This document shows, one piece after another, positions 41,641 to 50,239 of a stretch of 64,000 bases of DNA. The DNA is from Candidatus Eisenbergiella stercoravium (GTDB lineage: Bacteria > Bacillota > Clostridia > Lachnospirales > Lachnospiraceae), in the NCBI GenBank assembly GCA_019113175.1, contig DXHY01000054.1:1-64000 (forward strand). The letters run 5' to 3'. The stretch's first letter is position 1; each line of letters begins with the position of its first letter. The position numbers were made by a program, and so were the translations under genes. The notes below the pieces were generated by a model. That model saw only the letters and a list, made by a program, of their open reading frames with translations. It had not been told where the DNA came from and did no database searches.

Positions 41641-41866
41641 CACCTTTCTATCCCTGGTTTTCTAATGGACATCGTTGGTTCTGTTTCTATCATGTAATGA
41701 ATATGGTCCCTCTTTCTTTAATATATTTATTGTATTAATTTTTATTTACAATATCAATAATTTGACGCAAATTGAAATCTGTAACCGGCCATGTTACAAT
41801 CAGAAAAAAGTTTTCATTTCATGCATGAAATTACGTCCGGTCTTCGGGAAACAGGAGGGATACCCA
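41641..41866. other. AT-rich gap upstream of the P-loop kinase gene
   Basis: Between the TnpB remnant and the kinase start no gene is supported. The stretch 41700-41790 is strongly AT-rich and may hold the left end of the IS605-type element and the kinase promoter, but I see no convincing pair of promoter boxes. Confidence 0.4.
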
Positions 41867-42385
41867 TTGCCAAAGCTGATCATACTCAGAGGAAATTCCG
41901 GAAGCGGAAAGACCACCGTTGCAAAGGAACTGCAGAAAAAACTGGGAGGCAATACAACAGGCGGCCATCCTCTGCTCCTCTCACAGGACGTGGTACGGCG
42001 GGACATGCTGAAGGTGAAGGATGGACCGCACAACGAGGCCACGCTTCTGTTGATGGAGCTGTTGAAATACGGGCACGAGCACAACGAAATCACCATTCTG
42101 GAGGGCATCCTGTACGCCGACTGGTACAGGCCCCTGTTTGAGCTGGCCCGCCGGTTATACGGGGATCAGATCTACGCCTGGTATTTTGACCTTCCCTTTG
42201 AGGAAACGCTGAGGAGACATCAGACGAAGCCAAACTGCAATGAATTCGGCGCGGAAGCGATGAAAAGATGGTGGCGCGAAAAAGACTTTTCGGATGTGCT
42301 GTCCGAAAAGTCCATAACCGCTGAAATCAGTTTTTCCGATATTATTTCAGAAATATGCGGGACTGTGCAGGGAAATGAAAATTAA
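41867..42385 (+). CDS. Small P-loop kinase / AAA-type ATP-binding protein
   Basis: 172 residues from a TTG start that has GGAGGG eight bases upstream; the sequence from there is MPKLIILRGNSGSGKTTVAK with Walker A GNSGSGKTT. DVVRRDMLKVKDG and ITILEGILYADWY follow, as in zeta-toxin/uridine-kinase-like small kinases, and a lid-type HQTKPNC... near 120. An ATG further upstream would add an AT-rich, hydrophobic stretch without a ribosome site. Members of this family are widespread in Firmicutes but lack a firm substrate. It converges with the Sel1-like gene. Confidence 0.75.
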   Translation: MPKLIILRGNSGSGKTTVAKELQKKLGGNTTGGHPLLLSQDVVRRDMLKVKDGPHNEATLLLMELLKYGHEHNEITILEGILYADWYRPLFELARRLYGDQIYAWYFDLPFEETLRRHQTKPNCNEFGAEAMKRWWREKDFSDVLSEKSITAEISFSDIISEICGTVQGNEN

Positions 42386-42392
42386 TGTTGGT

Positions 42393-42701
42393 TCAACGCT
42401 TCACCCGCTTCCCAAAGAGCGTTTTCTCATATCGTTTCAGCTCCGCCTTTGCCTGCGGCGTATCTCCTGCCTTCCGGAGGAGTTCAACGCCTCTGGCGAT
42501 ATCCTTCGGCCCGCCAAGGCCCCTGGTGTAAAGGTACCCCAAAAGGTAAAAGCCGTTCTTGCAGTCCCAGTCAATCCGCTCCAGATATTTCCGGGCCATT
42601 TCATAGTCCGGCTGCTGTTTTTCGTTCCACCACATGATGAGCAGTATAAACGGAATCGGGAAAATACGCAGGATCACAGCCAGAAGATCACAGACAATCA
42701 T
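42393..42701 (-). CDS. Small membrane protein with a Sel1-like repeat
   Basis: 102 residues. One membrane span at 3-24, then a helical region with DYEMARKYLERIDWDCKNGFYLLGYLYTRGLGGPKDIARGVELLRKAG, which matches a single Sel1/TPR-type helical pair (GxxYxxGxGxxxDxxxAxxxxxxA). Such proteins mediate protein-protein contacts. The ribosome site is poor, so expression is less certain. It lies between two plus-strand genes in a run of small membrane proteins. Function unknown. Confidence 0.55.
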   Translation of the reverse strand: MIVCDLLAVILRIFPIPFILLIMWWNEKQQPDYEMARKYLERIDWDCKNGFYLLGYLYTRGLGGPKDIARGVELLRKAGDTPQAKAELKRYEKTLFGKRVKR

Positions 42702-42726
42702 ATTCCACGGCCATCTGGAAAACAGC

Positions 42727-42755
42727 TGGAATAATTACATTCTATATGATACAAT
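42727..42755 (+). promoter_or_regulatory. Possible promoter of the 153-residue membrane protein
   Basis: TGGAAT (42727-42732), 17-base spacer and TACAAT (42750-42755), about 35 bp ahead of the AAGGAAAGGG ribosome site of the downstream gene. The -35 is weak. Confidence 0.4.
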
Positions 42756-42794
42756 ATCTATGCTTTATATCTTATAAGGAAAGGGAAAAAACAA

Positions 42795-43256
42795 ATGAAA
42801 GAAAAGAACAAATTACTCCAGATCGCATCAATTCTCATGATCGTATGCGCAATTCTTGCCATTATTATCACGGCGATTAACACGAACAAATCGCTCGGAT
42901 CCATCTCGGGGATGACCGCGGAAGAAAGCGCCGCTGTGGAGGCGCAGCTGAACGCAGGCGGCGTGACCATGGATCAGGCCATGATGGCCGTATCGGGCAT
43001 TGCTTATGTGGGCCTTGCCCTTGTCATCATTTTCAATGTGGTAAAAATCATTGTCGGCATTCTGGGCATCCGGAAGGCGGATCAGGCCACCGGCTTCTTT
43101 ACCGTATGGGGAATCATTCTCCTGATCTTCGGCGTATTCGGTCTGACCAGCGGTATTTTCAGTCTGCTCGGAATCTGCAACCTGCTGGGCGGAATCGCAG
43201 CTCCGATCCTGTTTATCGTCGGCGGAGGGCAGAACAAAAAGGCTGCGGCAAAATAA
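42795..43256 (+). CDS. Four-span membrane protein of unknown function
   Basis: 153 residues. Hydrophobic segments near 9-28, 66-90, 100-120 and 124-144 with a 35-residue polar loop (NTNKSLGSISGMTAEESAAV) after the first. The second half is glycine- and isoleucine-rich. I do not recognise a named family. A good ribosome site (AAGGAAAGGG) and a terminator after the stop support a real monocistronic gene. The sequence ends in GGGQNKKAAAK, an exposed basic tail. Confidence 0.65.
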   Translation: MKEKNKLLQIASILMIVCAILAIIITAINTNKSLGSISGMTAEESAAVEAQLNAGGVTMDQAMMAVSGIAYVGLALVIIFNVVKIIVGILGIRKADQATGFFTVWGIILLIFGVFGLTSGIFSLLGICNLLGGIAAPILFIVGGGQNKKAAAK

Positions 43257-43271
43257 GTCATTTTTCTGCAA

Positions 43272-43300
43272 AGAGGTGAGCTTAGGTTCACCTCTTTTTT
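43272..43300 (+). terminator. Terminator after the four-span membrane protein
   Basis: AGAGGTGA (43272-43279) pairs with TCACCTCT (43288-43295), followed by an uninterrupted run of T. It starts about 15 bp after the stop codon. Confidence 0.9.
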
Positions 43301-43386
43301 GTTCCCGAATTCAGCATTCGATGATAAAATAATTTCAGAATCATTCACATGCAAAAATCAGCCGTTCAAAAAAAGGAGAAGCCATC

Positions 43387-44328
43387 ATGAATCCATCCCA
43401 GAAAAATCCCCATACCGCCATGGATGTACAGGCGGTCGTCACCAGCTTTAACCAGGGCTCCATGATTCTGGAGGCCGTACAGTCCCTGTGCACCCAGACA
43501 ACGCCTCCGTCGGAAATCATCCTTGTGGATGACGGCTCCACGGATGAAGCCTCCCTCCGGATTCTGGAACAGCTGGAATCTGATCCTTCCTTCTGCGTGC
43601 CCATTACCGTCCTGCGCCAGCCAAACGGCGGCGTCTCATCGGCACGAAATGCGGGCATCCGCCGCGCAGAGTCTCCTCTGGTGCTGGTACTGGATGGGGA
43701 CGACAGGCTGGAGCCTTCCTACGTCGAGCGGGTCTGCGGTCTGCTGCATGAACGCCCTGACCTGGTTGCCGCGTCCTCCTGGATGCACACCTTCGGGGTT
43801 CTTGATGCTGCGATCTGCCCTGCCGGAGGCGGCATCACTGCCTTTCTTTCCCGCAACTGCTGTCCAGCCACCCACATTCTCCGGCGTGAGGCCTGGGAAA
43901 AATGCGGCGGCTATGACGAATCCATGCGCTCTGGCTTTGAGGACTGGGATTTTTTCCTGAGCCTGCTGGAAACCGCTCCGGAGGCGCGTATCGAAATCGT
44001 ATCCGAACCGCTCATCGACTACCGCACCGCGCCCGCCTCTTCCAACGTGAGAAGCATGGAAAAACGGCTGGAGCTCATGCGGTTTCTGATTGAAAAGCAC
44101 ATCGACTCTTATCGGGCACATATTGCGGACGCAGTGCTCGGCGTTGAGTCCATTTCCATTGCAAGGCTCTTTGGCTGGGAGGGCGAAATGCTTCAGGGAC
44201 TGTCCGCCGGGCAGAAACTCTGCGGCACGTCGACAGAATTTTTACAGCAGCCGTCCTATGGGGACGGCGGTATGGCCGCGGCGGTCCGGATTGCTTCCGC
44301 CTTTCCGCATCTCTTCCTGAAAGACTGA
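43387..44328 (+). CDS. Family 2 glycosyltransferase (GT-A fold)
   Basis: 313 residues. Opens DVQAVVTSFNQGSMILEAVQSL, then SEIILVDDGSTDEAS near 45, PNGGVSSARNAGIRRA near 80 and VLVLDGDDRLEPSYVE near 98 (DxD-like metal site), and CGGYDESMRSGFEDWDFFL near 175 (the ED motif of inverting GT2 enzymes). No membrane span, so a cytoplasmic glycosyltransferase that probably decorates surface polymers or lipids. AAAAGGAGAAGCC precedes the ATG. It is the first of two plus-strand genes but a hairpin separates it from the next lipoprotein gene. Confidence 0.85.
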   Translation: MNPSQKNPHTAMDVQAVVTSFNQGSMILEAVQSLCTQTTPPSEIILVDDGSTDEASLRILEQLESDPSFCVPITVLRQPNGGVSSARNAGIRRAESPLVLVLDGDDRLEPSYVERVCGLLHERPDLVAASSWMHTFGVLDAAICPAGGGITAFLSRNCCPATHILRREAWEKCGGYDESMRSGFEDWDFFLSLLETAPEARIEIVSEPLIDYRTAPASSNVRSMEKRLELMRFLIEKHIDSYRAHIADAVLGVESISIARLFGWEGEMLQGLSAGQKLCGTSTEFLQQPSYGDGGMAAAVRIASAFPHLFLKD

Positions 44329-44360
44329 TGGGTAAAACCCGGAAAAATCCCGCTTTTTTC

Positions 44361-44400
44361 ACGGTTGCAACCTGCCGTTGCGTAGGTGCAACCGTATTTT
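44361..44400 (+). terminator. Probable terminator after the glycosyltransferase gene
   Basis: ACGGTTGCA (44361-44369) and AGGTGCAACCGT (44384-44395) pair with a bulged A, closing a GC-rich loop, followed by ATTTT. The U-tract is short, so it may be weak. Confidence 0.5.
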
Positions 44401-44506
44401 GGTGGTCTTTCAGCGGCTGGAATCGTATCCTGAAACTGTAAAAATCAATACGAATCCATCGCCGTATACGTCCGTATATGGCGTACCGGAAGAAAGCGAG
44501 GTCTTC

Positions 44507-44944
44507 ATGAGAAAAGCATTTTGTATCATCATCCTTCTGTCCATTCTCCTCTGCAGCTGTCAGCAGACCGCAGCCGCCAGCCTTTCTGAATATGAAAGCT
44601 CCCTTTATAAAGCACAGGAAATCTCTATCCTTTCCCCCGGCTCCCCGGAATCCATTGACACCATCACCGATCCGGAAGCCATTGCAGCCTTTGTGGAAGC
44701 GCTCCAGCCGGAGGAATGGGCTCCGGATCAGTTTCCGGATGAAGCGGCGGAAATCGGCTCTTTTCGCTTTTCTCAGGAGAAAACACTGAAATTCGGACAG
44801 ACCAGGACAGACGGAAACCTGTATGAAACCGCAGTTCTCACCCTGTATGATGATTCCCGTATCGTTCTTCAGGCTGCGGAGATTGCCATGCCTTTTAAAA
44901 TCAGCCGGGAATCGGAGGATTATCTGAAGGAGCTGCTTGAATGA
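44507..44944 (+). CDS. Small lipoprotein of unknown function
   Basis: 145 residues. The start at 44507 gives MRKAFCIIILLSILLCSCQQ with lipobox LLCSC, so a membrane-anchored exported protein. The remaining 125 residues have several aromatic and acidic stretches (SPGSPESIDTITDPEAI; FGQTRTDGNLYETAVLTLYD) and look like a small beta-sheet domain. GAGGTCTTC lies just upstream of the ATG; an upstream frame from 44378 has no site. The minus-strand fructofuranoside locus begins 50 bp downstream, with a terminator between. Function unknown. Confidence 0.7.
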   Translation: MRKAFCIIILLSILLCSCQQTAAASLSEYESSLYKAQEISILSPGSPESIDTITDPEAIAAFVEALQPEEWAPDQFPDEAAEIGSFRFSQEKTLKFGQTRTDGNLYETAVLTLYDDSRIVLQAAEIAMPFKISRESEDYLKELLE

Positions 44945-44996
44945 TTTATCCTTCCATAAAACAGTCTATCACATATTTATACATCGTATCTTTTGT

Positions 44997-45041
44997 AAAA
45001 AGGAGACGCCATCGGATTATTCTTCATTCCGAGACGTCTCC
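44997..45041 (-). terminator. Terminator of the carbohydrate operon
   Basis: Minus strand GGAGACG (45041-45035) pairs with CGTCTCC (45008-45002) around a loop and is followed by TTTTTA, about 50 bp after the last gene of the operon. It marks the left edge of the AT-richer locus. Confidence 0.8.
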
Positions 45042-45092
45042 CTTCATAATATTTCTCCTAAAGTCTGAGAAACGATATGCTGCTTCCTGTGG

Positions 45093-46520
45093 TTAAGACT
45101 GAGTCTGTATCCTCACATCTGCATTTCGGCATACTATTTTCCCATACTCTACAAAGATACCGATATCTCCTGTCCCAATCTCATAACATCTTGCAGCCAG
45201 AGCTACATCATCTACATAAGCCAGCATAATATTTCCGCTGACTACAAGCTTTATTCTTGCAGTGTTTTTACGAAATGTGATCGGACGTTCATCCTGATAA
45301 GACTGATCCCCATCCACACGATTATAACGATCCATCACAATTTTTCCATGATGAAATTCCAGGCGGAGCTGACACCACTTTTGCAGATCCGGGTCAGTAT
45401 GTATCATAATACCTGCTGCCTCTGTACCGTTTTCCCAGGAAATAACCGCATCAAACAGACAGGTCTCCGGAAGCGGTGCCATCTGCGACCAGCCAAAACC
45501 ATCTTCCGCTTCTACACAAACTCCTTCATTGCAAATAGTCTGACTTCCCTGTCTGGATTCCGGATGCAGTGGAAGTGAAACAGAGAAAGCATTTTCTATA
45601 GTTTCCGGAAGCTTTACCCCCAGCGTTCCATCTTCCCTGACCAGAAACTCATGCACCAGAAGGTTGCCACCCCATACATGACGGCCGCTGTCTTTACAAT
45701 CCTGACGAATTGACTGCCAGCCAATCATATAGCGTTTTTTACCATCCGTTACCGACTTGGCAGCGTAGTACTCTCTGCCATCAAACATATCGTCTGCGGA
45801 AGGAACCTGCCAGGGTCCATCAAACTGATCTGCGATCCGATATCTGGTCTCCCACCATCTGGAATAATTGGAAAAAGACAGATACCAGTGTTTCCCCATT
45901 TTAAAACAGTCGTGGCACTCATGAGTGATAAAGGTTCGCGGAGCGTACAGGGTTTTATAGTGCTCCCAGTTGTTCATATCTTCAGTCACATATACTGCCG
46001 TGCATCCCCTGCGCAGATAAGCGCCATCCTTTTCTTCAGCAGTGATCAGCATACACACCTTCTGTAACTCTTCATTCCAGAAAACATGAGGATCTCTCCA
46101 ATGAAGATTTCCATAAAATCTGGTATCAGGCCGGAAGAAGAAGGAAGGATCTTTTTCCCATGTCTTCATGTCCCGGCTGATCGCCCTCATAATGACCTGC
46201 TGATTTTTACCCTCTATCCCTGCATTACCTTCACAGAAGCCTGTATAATGGAAATAGAATACTCCGTCACGCTCAAACACGCTTCCCGTCCCAATATGCC
46301 AGTCCTGGTCATCCGGAGAGCCATTCTGAAGAACAAGATAAGGCTCTCCGAAGGAAACAAAGTCTCTGGTCTCCACTGCATAGACACAGAATTTATAAAG
46401 ATAGAACAGGTAAAAGACGCCATCTTTGTAAAAAGGCATGAAATCCCCGCACATTTCTCCGTGCGGCATTCCCGGATACTGTTTTTCCGGCGTGTAAAAA
46501 ATATTATAATTTCCTTTCAT
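45093..46520 (-). CDS. Divergent GH32/GH43-like five-bladed propeller hydrolase
   Basis: 475 residues, no signal peptide, so cytoplasmic. It has the five-bladed propeller plus a C-terminal beta-sandwich-like part. Propeller motifs: GDFMPFYKDGVFYLFY near 24 (in place of GH32 WMNDPNG), HWRDPHVFWNE near 145 (cf. FRDPKV) and ECHDCF near 207 (cf. ECPD). The metal-free active-site acid would be Glu in THECHD. Such split patterns occur in GH32-GH43 related enzymes with altered substrates. Its ATG overlaps the solute-binding gene stop (TAATG), and it is the last gene of the sugar operon. Confidence 0.72.
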   Translation of the reverse strand: MKGNYNIFYTPEKQYPGMPHGEMCGDFMPFYKDGVFYLFYLYKFCVYAVETRDFVSFGEPYLVLQNGSPDDQDWHIGTGSVFERDGVFYFHYTGFCEGNAGIEGKNQQVIMRAISRDMKTWEKDPSFFFRPDTRFYGNLHWRDPHVFWNEELQKVCMLITAEEKDGAYLRRGCTAVYVTEDMNNWEHYKTLYAPRTFITHECHDCFKMGKHWYLSFSNYSRWWETRYRIADQFDGPWQVPSADDMFDGREYYAAKSVTDGKKRYMIGWQSIRQDCKDSGRHVWGGNLLVHEFLVREDGTLGVKLPETIENAFSVSLPLHPESRQGSQTICNEGVCVEAEDGFGWSQMAPLPETCLFDAVISWENGTEAAGIMIHTDPDLQKWCQLRLEFHHGKIVMDRYNRVDGDQSYQDERPITFRKNTARIKLVVSGNIMLAYVDDVALAARCYEIGTGDIGIFVEYGKIVCRNADVRIQTQS

Positions 46521-48250
46521 TATTCCGCTCCCAGATCTGCAAATGTTGTATTATACCAGTCGTTTACTTCCGTCGTGATCTGATCTCCTCCAAGCTGCTT
46601 CCAGTTTTCAACAAATTCGTCAAAGCTGTCAGGCTCCTGTGTACCCATAATGATATTTACATAAGTTTCCGCCTGCATCTTGTCAAGTGCGGACAGATTT
46701 GTACTCATTCCAGGCGTGGGTGCTCCAAAAAATACAGACTGCACAAGCTTATCATTTGCCTTGTAGTCGTTAATAATGGTATTCCAGCTGCCTTCCGGGC
46801 CGATGAATTTATAATAATTCCATCCAAGAGAATCCGCTCCCTTATCCATACCATTATCGATATAATTTTTAATTACTCTGTAATACCTTGCCGCTTCCGG
46901 ATGCATCTCATCTTCTGTTATTTCTCCATCCAAAGCTGCCTTGATTTCCTCATAATAGGTATTGCACTTCTGAATTGCCGGATCCATTCCGAATGCCGCA
47001 TATTCAGCAAAGTTGATTCCCGTATCCGGATCCACTCCAAACGTGTTCAGAGTCTCCTCCGTTGCATCCAGAGAATTGATCTTATCCTGAAATACATTGG
47101 CGATCTTTACTAACGCTTCCGGATGTTCACAGTTGGCATTTACCGCATAGTAACGGGAAATTCTGACATAAGTAATCGGTTTTGCCGGTTCGTCTGTAGC
47201 AGAAACAATCGGGTAACACTGCCAGTCAGCATCCGGATTGTTCTCAATGTTACTCTTGCATGCGCCCCAGGGCATTCCCTCCAGCCCATAAAACATGCCA
47301 ACTTTTCCTGCTGCAATATCTTCTGAAAGCTTTACCGTATCCTTGACGCCAAATTCCGGATCAATCAGTCCTTCCTCATACAGCGCATTCAGTTGGGTCA
47401 AAGCATCCTTAATACCGGGGTTGATTCCGGAATAACTGATCTGCCCGTCCTCGCCCTGTACCCACGCCTTTGCATAAGCGCCATAGGCCGCAAAAAATCC
47501 TTCGTAGCTTCCAGGACTTGCGCCGTCATCCGTAACGATATCCTTCTGAAAACCGATTCCCCAGGTATCATCTACTCCATTTCCATCAGGATCATTATTG
47601 CGGAAGGCTCTTGCCACTTCAATCAGTTCATCCATTGTTGTGGGCGCTTCCAGTCCAAGATTTTCCAACCAGTCCGTTCTGATCCAGAGCAGGTCACATG
47701 TTCCGTCAGCCGCTGAAAGCTGGGGCAGACCATAAAGCTTTCCATCTACCTTCGCAGATGCAAGCTGAATACCCCCATCCACTTCTATGGTTTCCTTCAG
47801 AAGATCGGAAGCATAGGTATCATAGCTTTCTGTGATATCGGCGAGCATTCCCGCATTGGCCAACTCGGAAAACTCCTCTGGCGGCAGATCCATCAGATCC
47901 GGCAGATCATTGGACGCAATTGCCATCGTAAGCTTCTGGGTGTAATCATCTCCTGCGGCGGCAATCGTATAATTCAGCTTTATTCCCAGTTCGTCCTCAT
48001 AGCAGCGGGTCCATACATTGTCATTGATGCTGTCATTTCCCACATACTTCTCTGTGCCGTTCAGTTTGTGCATATAGGTGAGTTCAATCAGCTCTCCATT
48101 TCCGCTCTCCTGTGTTCCTGCATTCGCCTGATCAGCAGTCTCTCCTGCCGTTGAAGCGGTTTCCTGTGTCTGACTTCCGCCAGAACAGGCGGCAAGCGGC
48201 ATCGTCATGGCCACTGCAAGCAGCAGGGCAAGATACTTTTTGTGTTTCAT
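46520..48250 (-). CDS. Extracellular sugar-binding lipoprotein (ABC importer)
   Basis: 576 residues. Signal peptide with lipobox: LAVAMTMPLAACSGGSQ, so it is anchored outside the membrane. The mature part has the large two-lobed solute-binding fold of LplA-type proteins: KLTMAIASNDLPDLMDLPPEEF near 110, DTWGIGFQKD near 235, and a C-terminal WNTIINDYKANDKLVQSVFFG near 490. It delivers oligosaccharides to the two permeases encoded upstream. The long size, with an extended C-terminal region, is typical for oligosaccharide binders of Firmicutes. No ATPase is encoded here, so a shared MsmK/UgpC-type ATPase elsewhere in the genome is expected. AAGGAGG precedes the ATG. Confidence 0.9.
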   Translation of the reverse strand: MKHKKYLALLLAVAMTMPLAACSGGSQTQETASTAGETADQANAGTQESGNGELIELTYMHKLNGTEKYVGNDSINDNVWTRCYEDELGIKLNYTIAAAGDDYTQKLTMAIASNDLPDLMDLPPEEFSELANAGMLADITESYDTYASDLLKETIEVDGGIQLASAKVDGKLYGLPQLSAADGTCDLLWIRTDWLENLGLEAPTTMDELIEVARAFRNNDPDGNGVDDTWGIGFQKDIVTDDGASPGSYEGFFAAYGAYAKAWVQGEDGQISYSGINPGIKDALTQLNALYEEGLIDPEFGVKDTVKLSEDIAAGKVGMFYGLEGMPWGACKSNIENNPDADWQCYPIVSATDEPAKPITYVRISRYYAVNANCEHPEALVKIANVFQDKINSLDATEETLNTFGVDPDTGINFAEYAAFGMDPAIQKCNTYYEEIKAALDGEITEDEMHPEAARYYRVIKNYIDNGMDKGADSLGWNYYKFIGPEGSWNTIINDYKANDKLVQSVFFGAPTPGMSTNLSALDKMQAETYVNIIMGTQEPDSFDEFVENWKQLGGDQITTEVNDWYNTTFADLGAE

Positions 48251-48318
48251 TCTGTAACCTCCTTTTCATAATCCTCTTTATCATTCAGAAGGGAAAATGA
48301 TGTCCCTTCCAAATATCG

Positions 48319-49215
48319 TTATTCTTTAACGCTTCCCATCACTACACCACTTACAAAATACTTTTGCAGGAAAGGATAGATCATCAAGATAGGAACCGTA
48401 CAAAGCAGAATCAGAGCTCCTTTGATTCCCCGCCCCGTTACTTCCATAAGATTCGGATTCATCATTAGCTGCTCAGATGTGATCTTAGTAACATCAAATT
48501 TCAATACAACAGACTGCAGATAAGTCATTAGCGGATATTTCTCCGGCAGATTCATATAAATCAATCCATCAAACCAGGCATTCCAGTGATTTACAATGAC
48601 AAAAAGAGATACCGTTGCCAGGGAAGGTTTGGACAAAGGAAGATAAATTTTAAACATCGTCACAAACCAGCTTGCGCCGTCCACCAGTGCCGCTTCCTCT
48701 ATTGCCTTCGGCAGGCCCCGGAAAAAGTTCATGGTAATCAGAACACAGAACATTGGAACCGCATCCGGCAGAATAAGTGCCCAGAAGGAATTAATCATCT
48801 GCATCTTGCTGACCACCAGGTAGGTAGGTATCAGGCCGCCATTAAACACCATTGTTACCAGGAAAAACCAGGTATAATATTTCCGACAGCGAAACATCCG
48901 GGGATCATCCTTTGAAAGTGGATAGGCCACAAGAACCGTAAGAGCCAGATTAACCGCCCATCCCAAAATCACCCTTCCAATTGTGATTCCAAAAGACTGA
49001 AAATACTGTTTATTGGAAAGAATATATTCATAGGCTGCCGTATTGAATCCCTTCGGCCAAAAGGAAACCGCATTTGCATCAACCATGGATCTGGCGCTGA
49101 AGGAAATGGCAAACAGGTTAATCAGCGGGAGCAGGCATGACAGGCTCAGAAGTCCCAGGAACACATAATCAAAAACCATAAATATCTTTCTGGATAAAGA
49201 CTGTTTTAACTTCAT
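48319..49215 (-). CDS. Sugar ABC importer permease, LplC/YtcP type
   Basis: 298 residues, six membrane spans. Family features: RKIFMVFDYVFLGLLSLSCLLPLINLFAISFSAR at the N-terminus and the EAA loop EEAALVDGASWFVTMFKIYLPLSKPSLATVSLF near 195, which contacts the ATPase. It forms a heterodimer with the LplB-type permease encoded 15 bp upstream and moves oligosaccharides delivered by the lipoprotein encoded downstream. GGAGGAACAGAAGC lies ahead of the start. A small hairpin GAAGGG/CCCTTC sits in the gap before the binding-protein gene. Confidence 0.9.
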   Translation of the reverse strand: MKLKQSLSRKIFMVFDYVFLGLLSLSCLLPLINLFAISFSARSMVDANAVSFWPKGFNTAAYEYILSNKQYFQSFGITIGRVILGWAVNLALTVLVAYPLSKDDPRMFRCRKYYTWFFLVTMVFNGGLIPTYLVVSKMQMINSFWALILPDAVPMFCVLITMNFFRGLPKAIEEAALVDGASWFVTMFKIYLPLSKPSLATVSLFVIVNHWNAWFDGLIYMNLPEKYPLMTYLQSVVLKFDVTKITSEQLMMNPNLMEVTGRGIKGALILLCTVPILMIYPFLQKYFVSGVVMGSVKE

Positions 49216-49230
49216 GCTTCTGTTCCTCCC

Positions 49231-50151
49231 TTAAAAGACCTTGTATCCGGCCAGCTTATCCGCCAGCTTATATCCGACCATGATCAGCACAAAGGAGATC
49301 GCGGATTTAAACAGGCCTACTGCAGTTGCCAGATCAAACTTCGCCTCTATCACACCGATCCTGTATACATAAGTGTCAATGATATCACCGGTGGAGTATA
49401 CCTGTGGACTGTATAGATTGAATACCTGCTCAAACCCTGCCTGCAGAACATTTCCAACACTCAGTACCATCATCAGAAGAATCATTGGGAGAATACCTGG
49501 AATTGTCACATACAGCACCTGTTTAAACTTTCCTGCTCCATCAATTCTTGCCGCTTCATAATAGGTCGGATCAATTCCCGTAATCGCAGCAAGATATACG
49601 ATAGTGCCCCATCCAAGTTCCTTCCAGATGTCGGTGACTGCCATCGTGTACGGAAACACTGTGGAATCTCCCAGGAAAAAGACCGGCTTGAAGCCGAGTG
49701 TCTGAATCAACTGATTTACAATTCCTCCCGATGGAGAAAGAATATCAATGAAAATACCGGCAAGTGCTGCCCAGGAAATGAAATGCGGAAGATACAATAC
49801 GGTCTGAACTGTTTTCTTATAATGTTTCTCCCGGATCTCATTTAAAAGAAGTGCGATTAACACTGGGAAAATCAGGTTTCCAACCATTTTCATTACAGCG
49901 ATAAAAACGGTGTTCCATATTACGCTTCCGAAGCCAGGCAAAGAAAACAGATAACGATAGTTATCCAGTCCCACCCATGTTTGATCAAACAACCCCTTTA
50001 AGGGGGTGTAGTCCTCAAAAGCCATGGTAATTCCGGCAAAGGGGATATATTTAAAAATAAATGTAATAATAACTGCCGGAAGCAGCATGATATGGAACGG
50101 AAGCTCTTTTCTAAACCAGTGCTTTTTTACTTTGCTTTTAACGGTTCTCAT
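49231..50151 (-). CDS. Sugar ABC importer permease, LplB/YteP type
   Basis: 306 residues, six membrane spans; opens with HIMLLPAVIITFIFKYIPFAGITMAFEDYTPLKGLF, characteristic of the LplB group, and has the EAA loop YYEAARIDGAGKFKQVLYVTIPGILPMILL near 200. It pairs with the following LplC-type permease. The ribosome site GAAAGGAGGAG lies within a perfect 10-bp stem (50157-50195) that could hide it, so translation may be controlled. It follows the GH32 gene by 88 bp in an AT-rich spacer. Confidence 0.9.
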   Translation of the reverse strand: MRTVKSKVKKHWFRKELPFHIMLLPAVIITFIFKYIPFAGITMAFEDYTPLKGLFDQTWVGLDNYRYLFSLPGFGSVIWNTVFIAVMKMVGNLIFPVLIALLLNEIREKHYKKTVQTVLYLPHFISWAALAGIFIDILSPSGGIVNQLIQTLGFKPVFFLGDSTVFPYTMAVTDIWKELGWGTIVYLAAITGIDPTYYEAARIDGAGKFKQVLYVTIPGILPMILLMMVLSVGNVLQAGFEQVFNLYSPQVYSTGDIIDTYVYRIGVIEAKFDLATAVGLFKSAISFVLIMVGYKLADKLAGYKVF

Positions 50152-50156
50152 AATGC

Positions 50157-50195
50157 TCCTCCTTTCTTTAAGCTCATGATATCAGGAAAGGAGGA
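50157..50195 (-). promoter_or_regulatory. Hairpin that can mask the permease ribosome site
   Basis: Minus strand TCCTCCTTTC (50195-50186) is perfectly complementary to GAAAGGAGGA (50166-50157), the ribosome site of the LplB-type gene. The loop is 19 nt. Upstream of it is an AT-rich stretch with TATAAA-type -10 candidates but no clear -35. Confidence 0.55.
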
Positions 50196-50239
50196 AGCTA
50201 AAAATAAAACAATTTATACTTTTATAGTAATATTTATAG

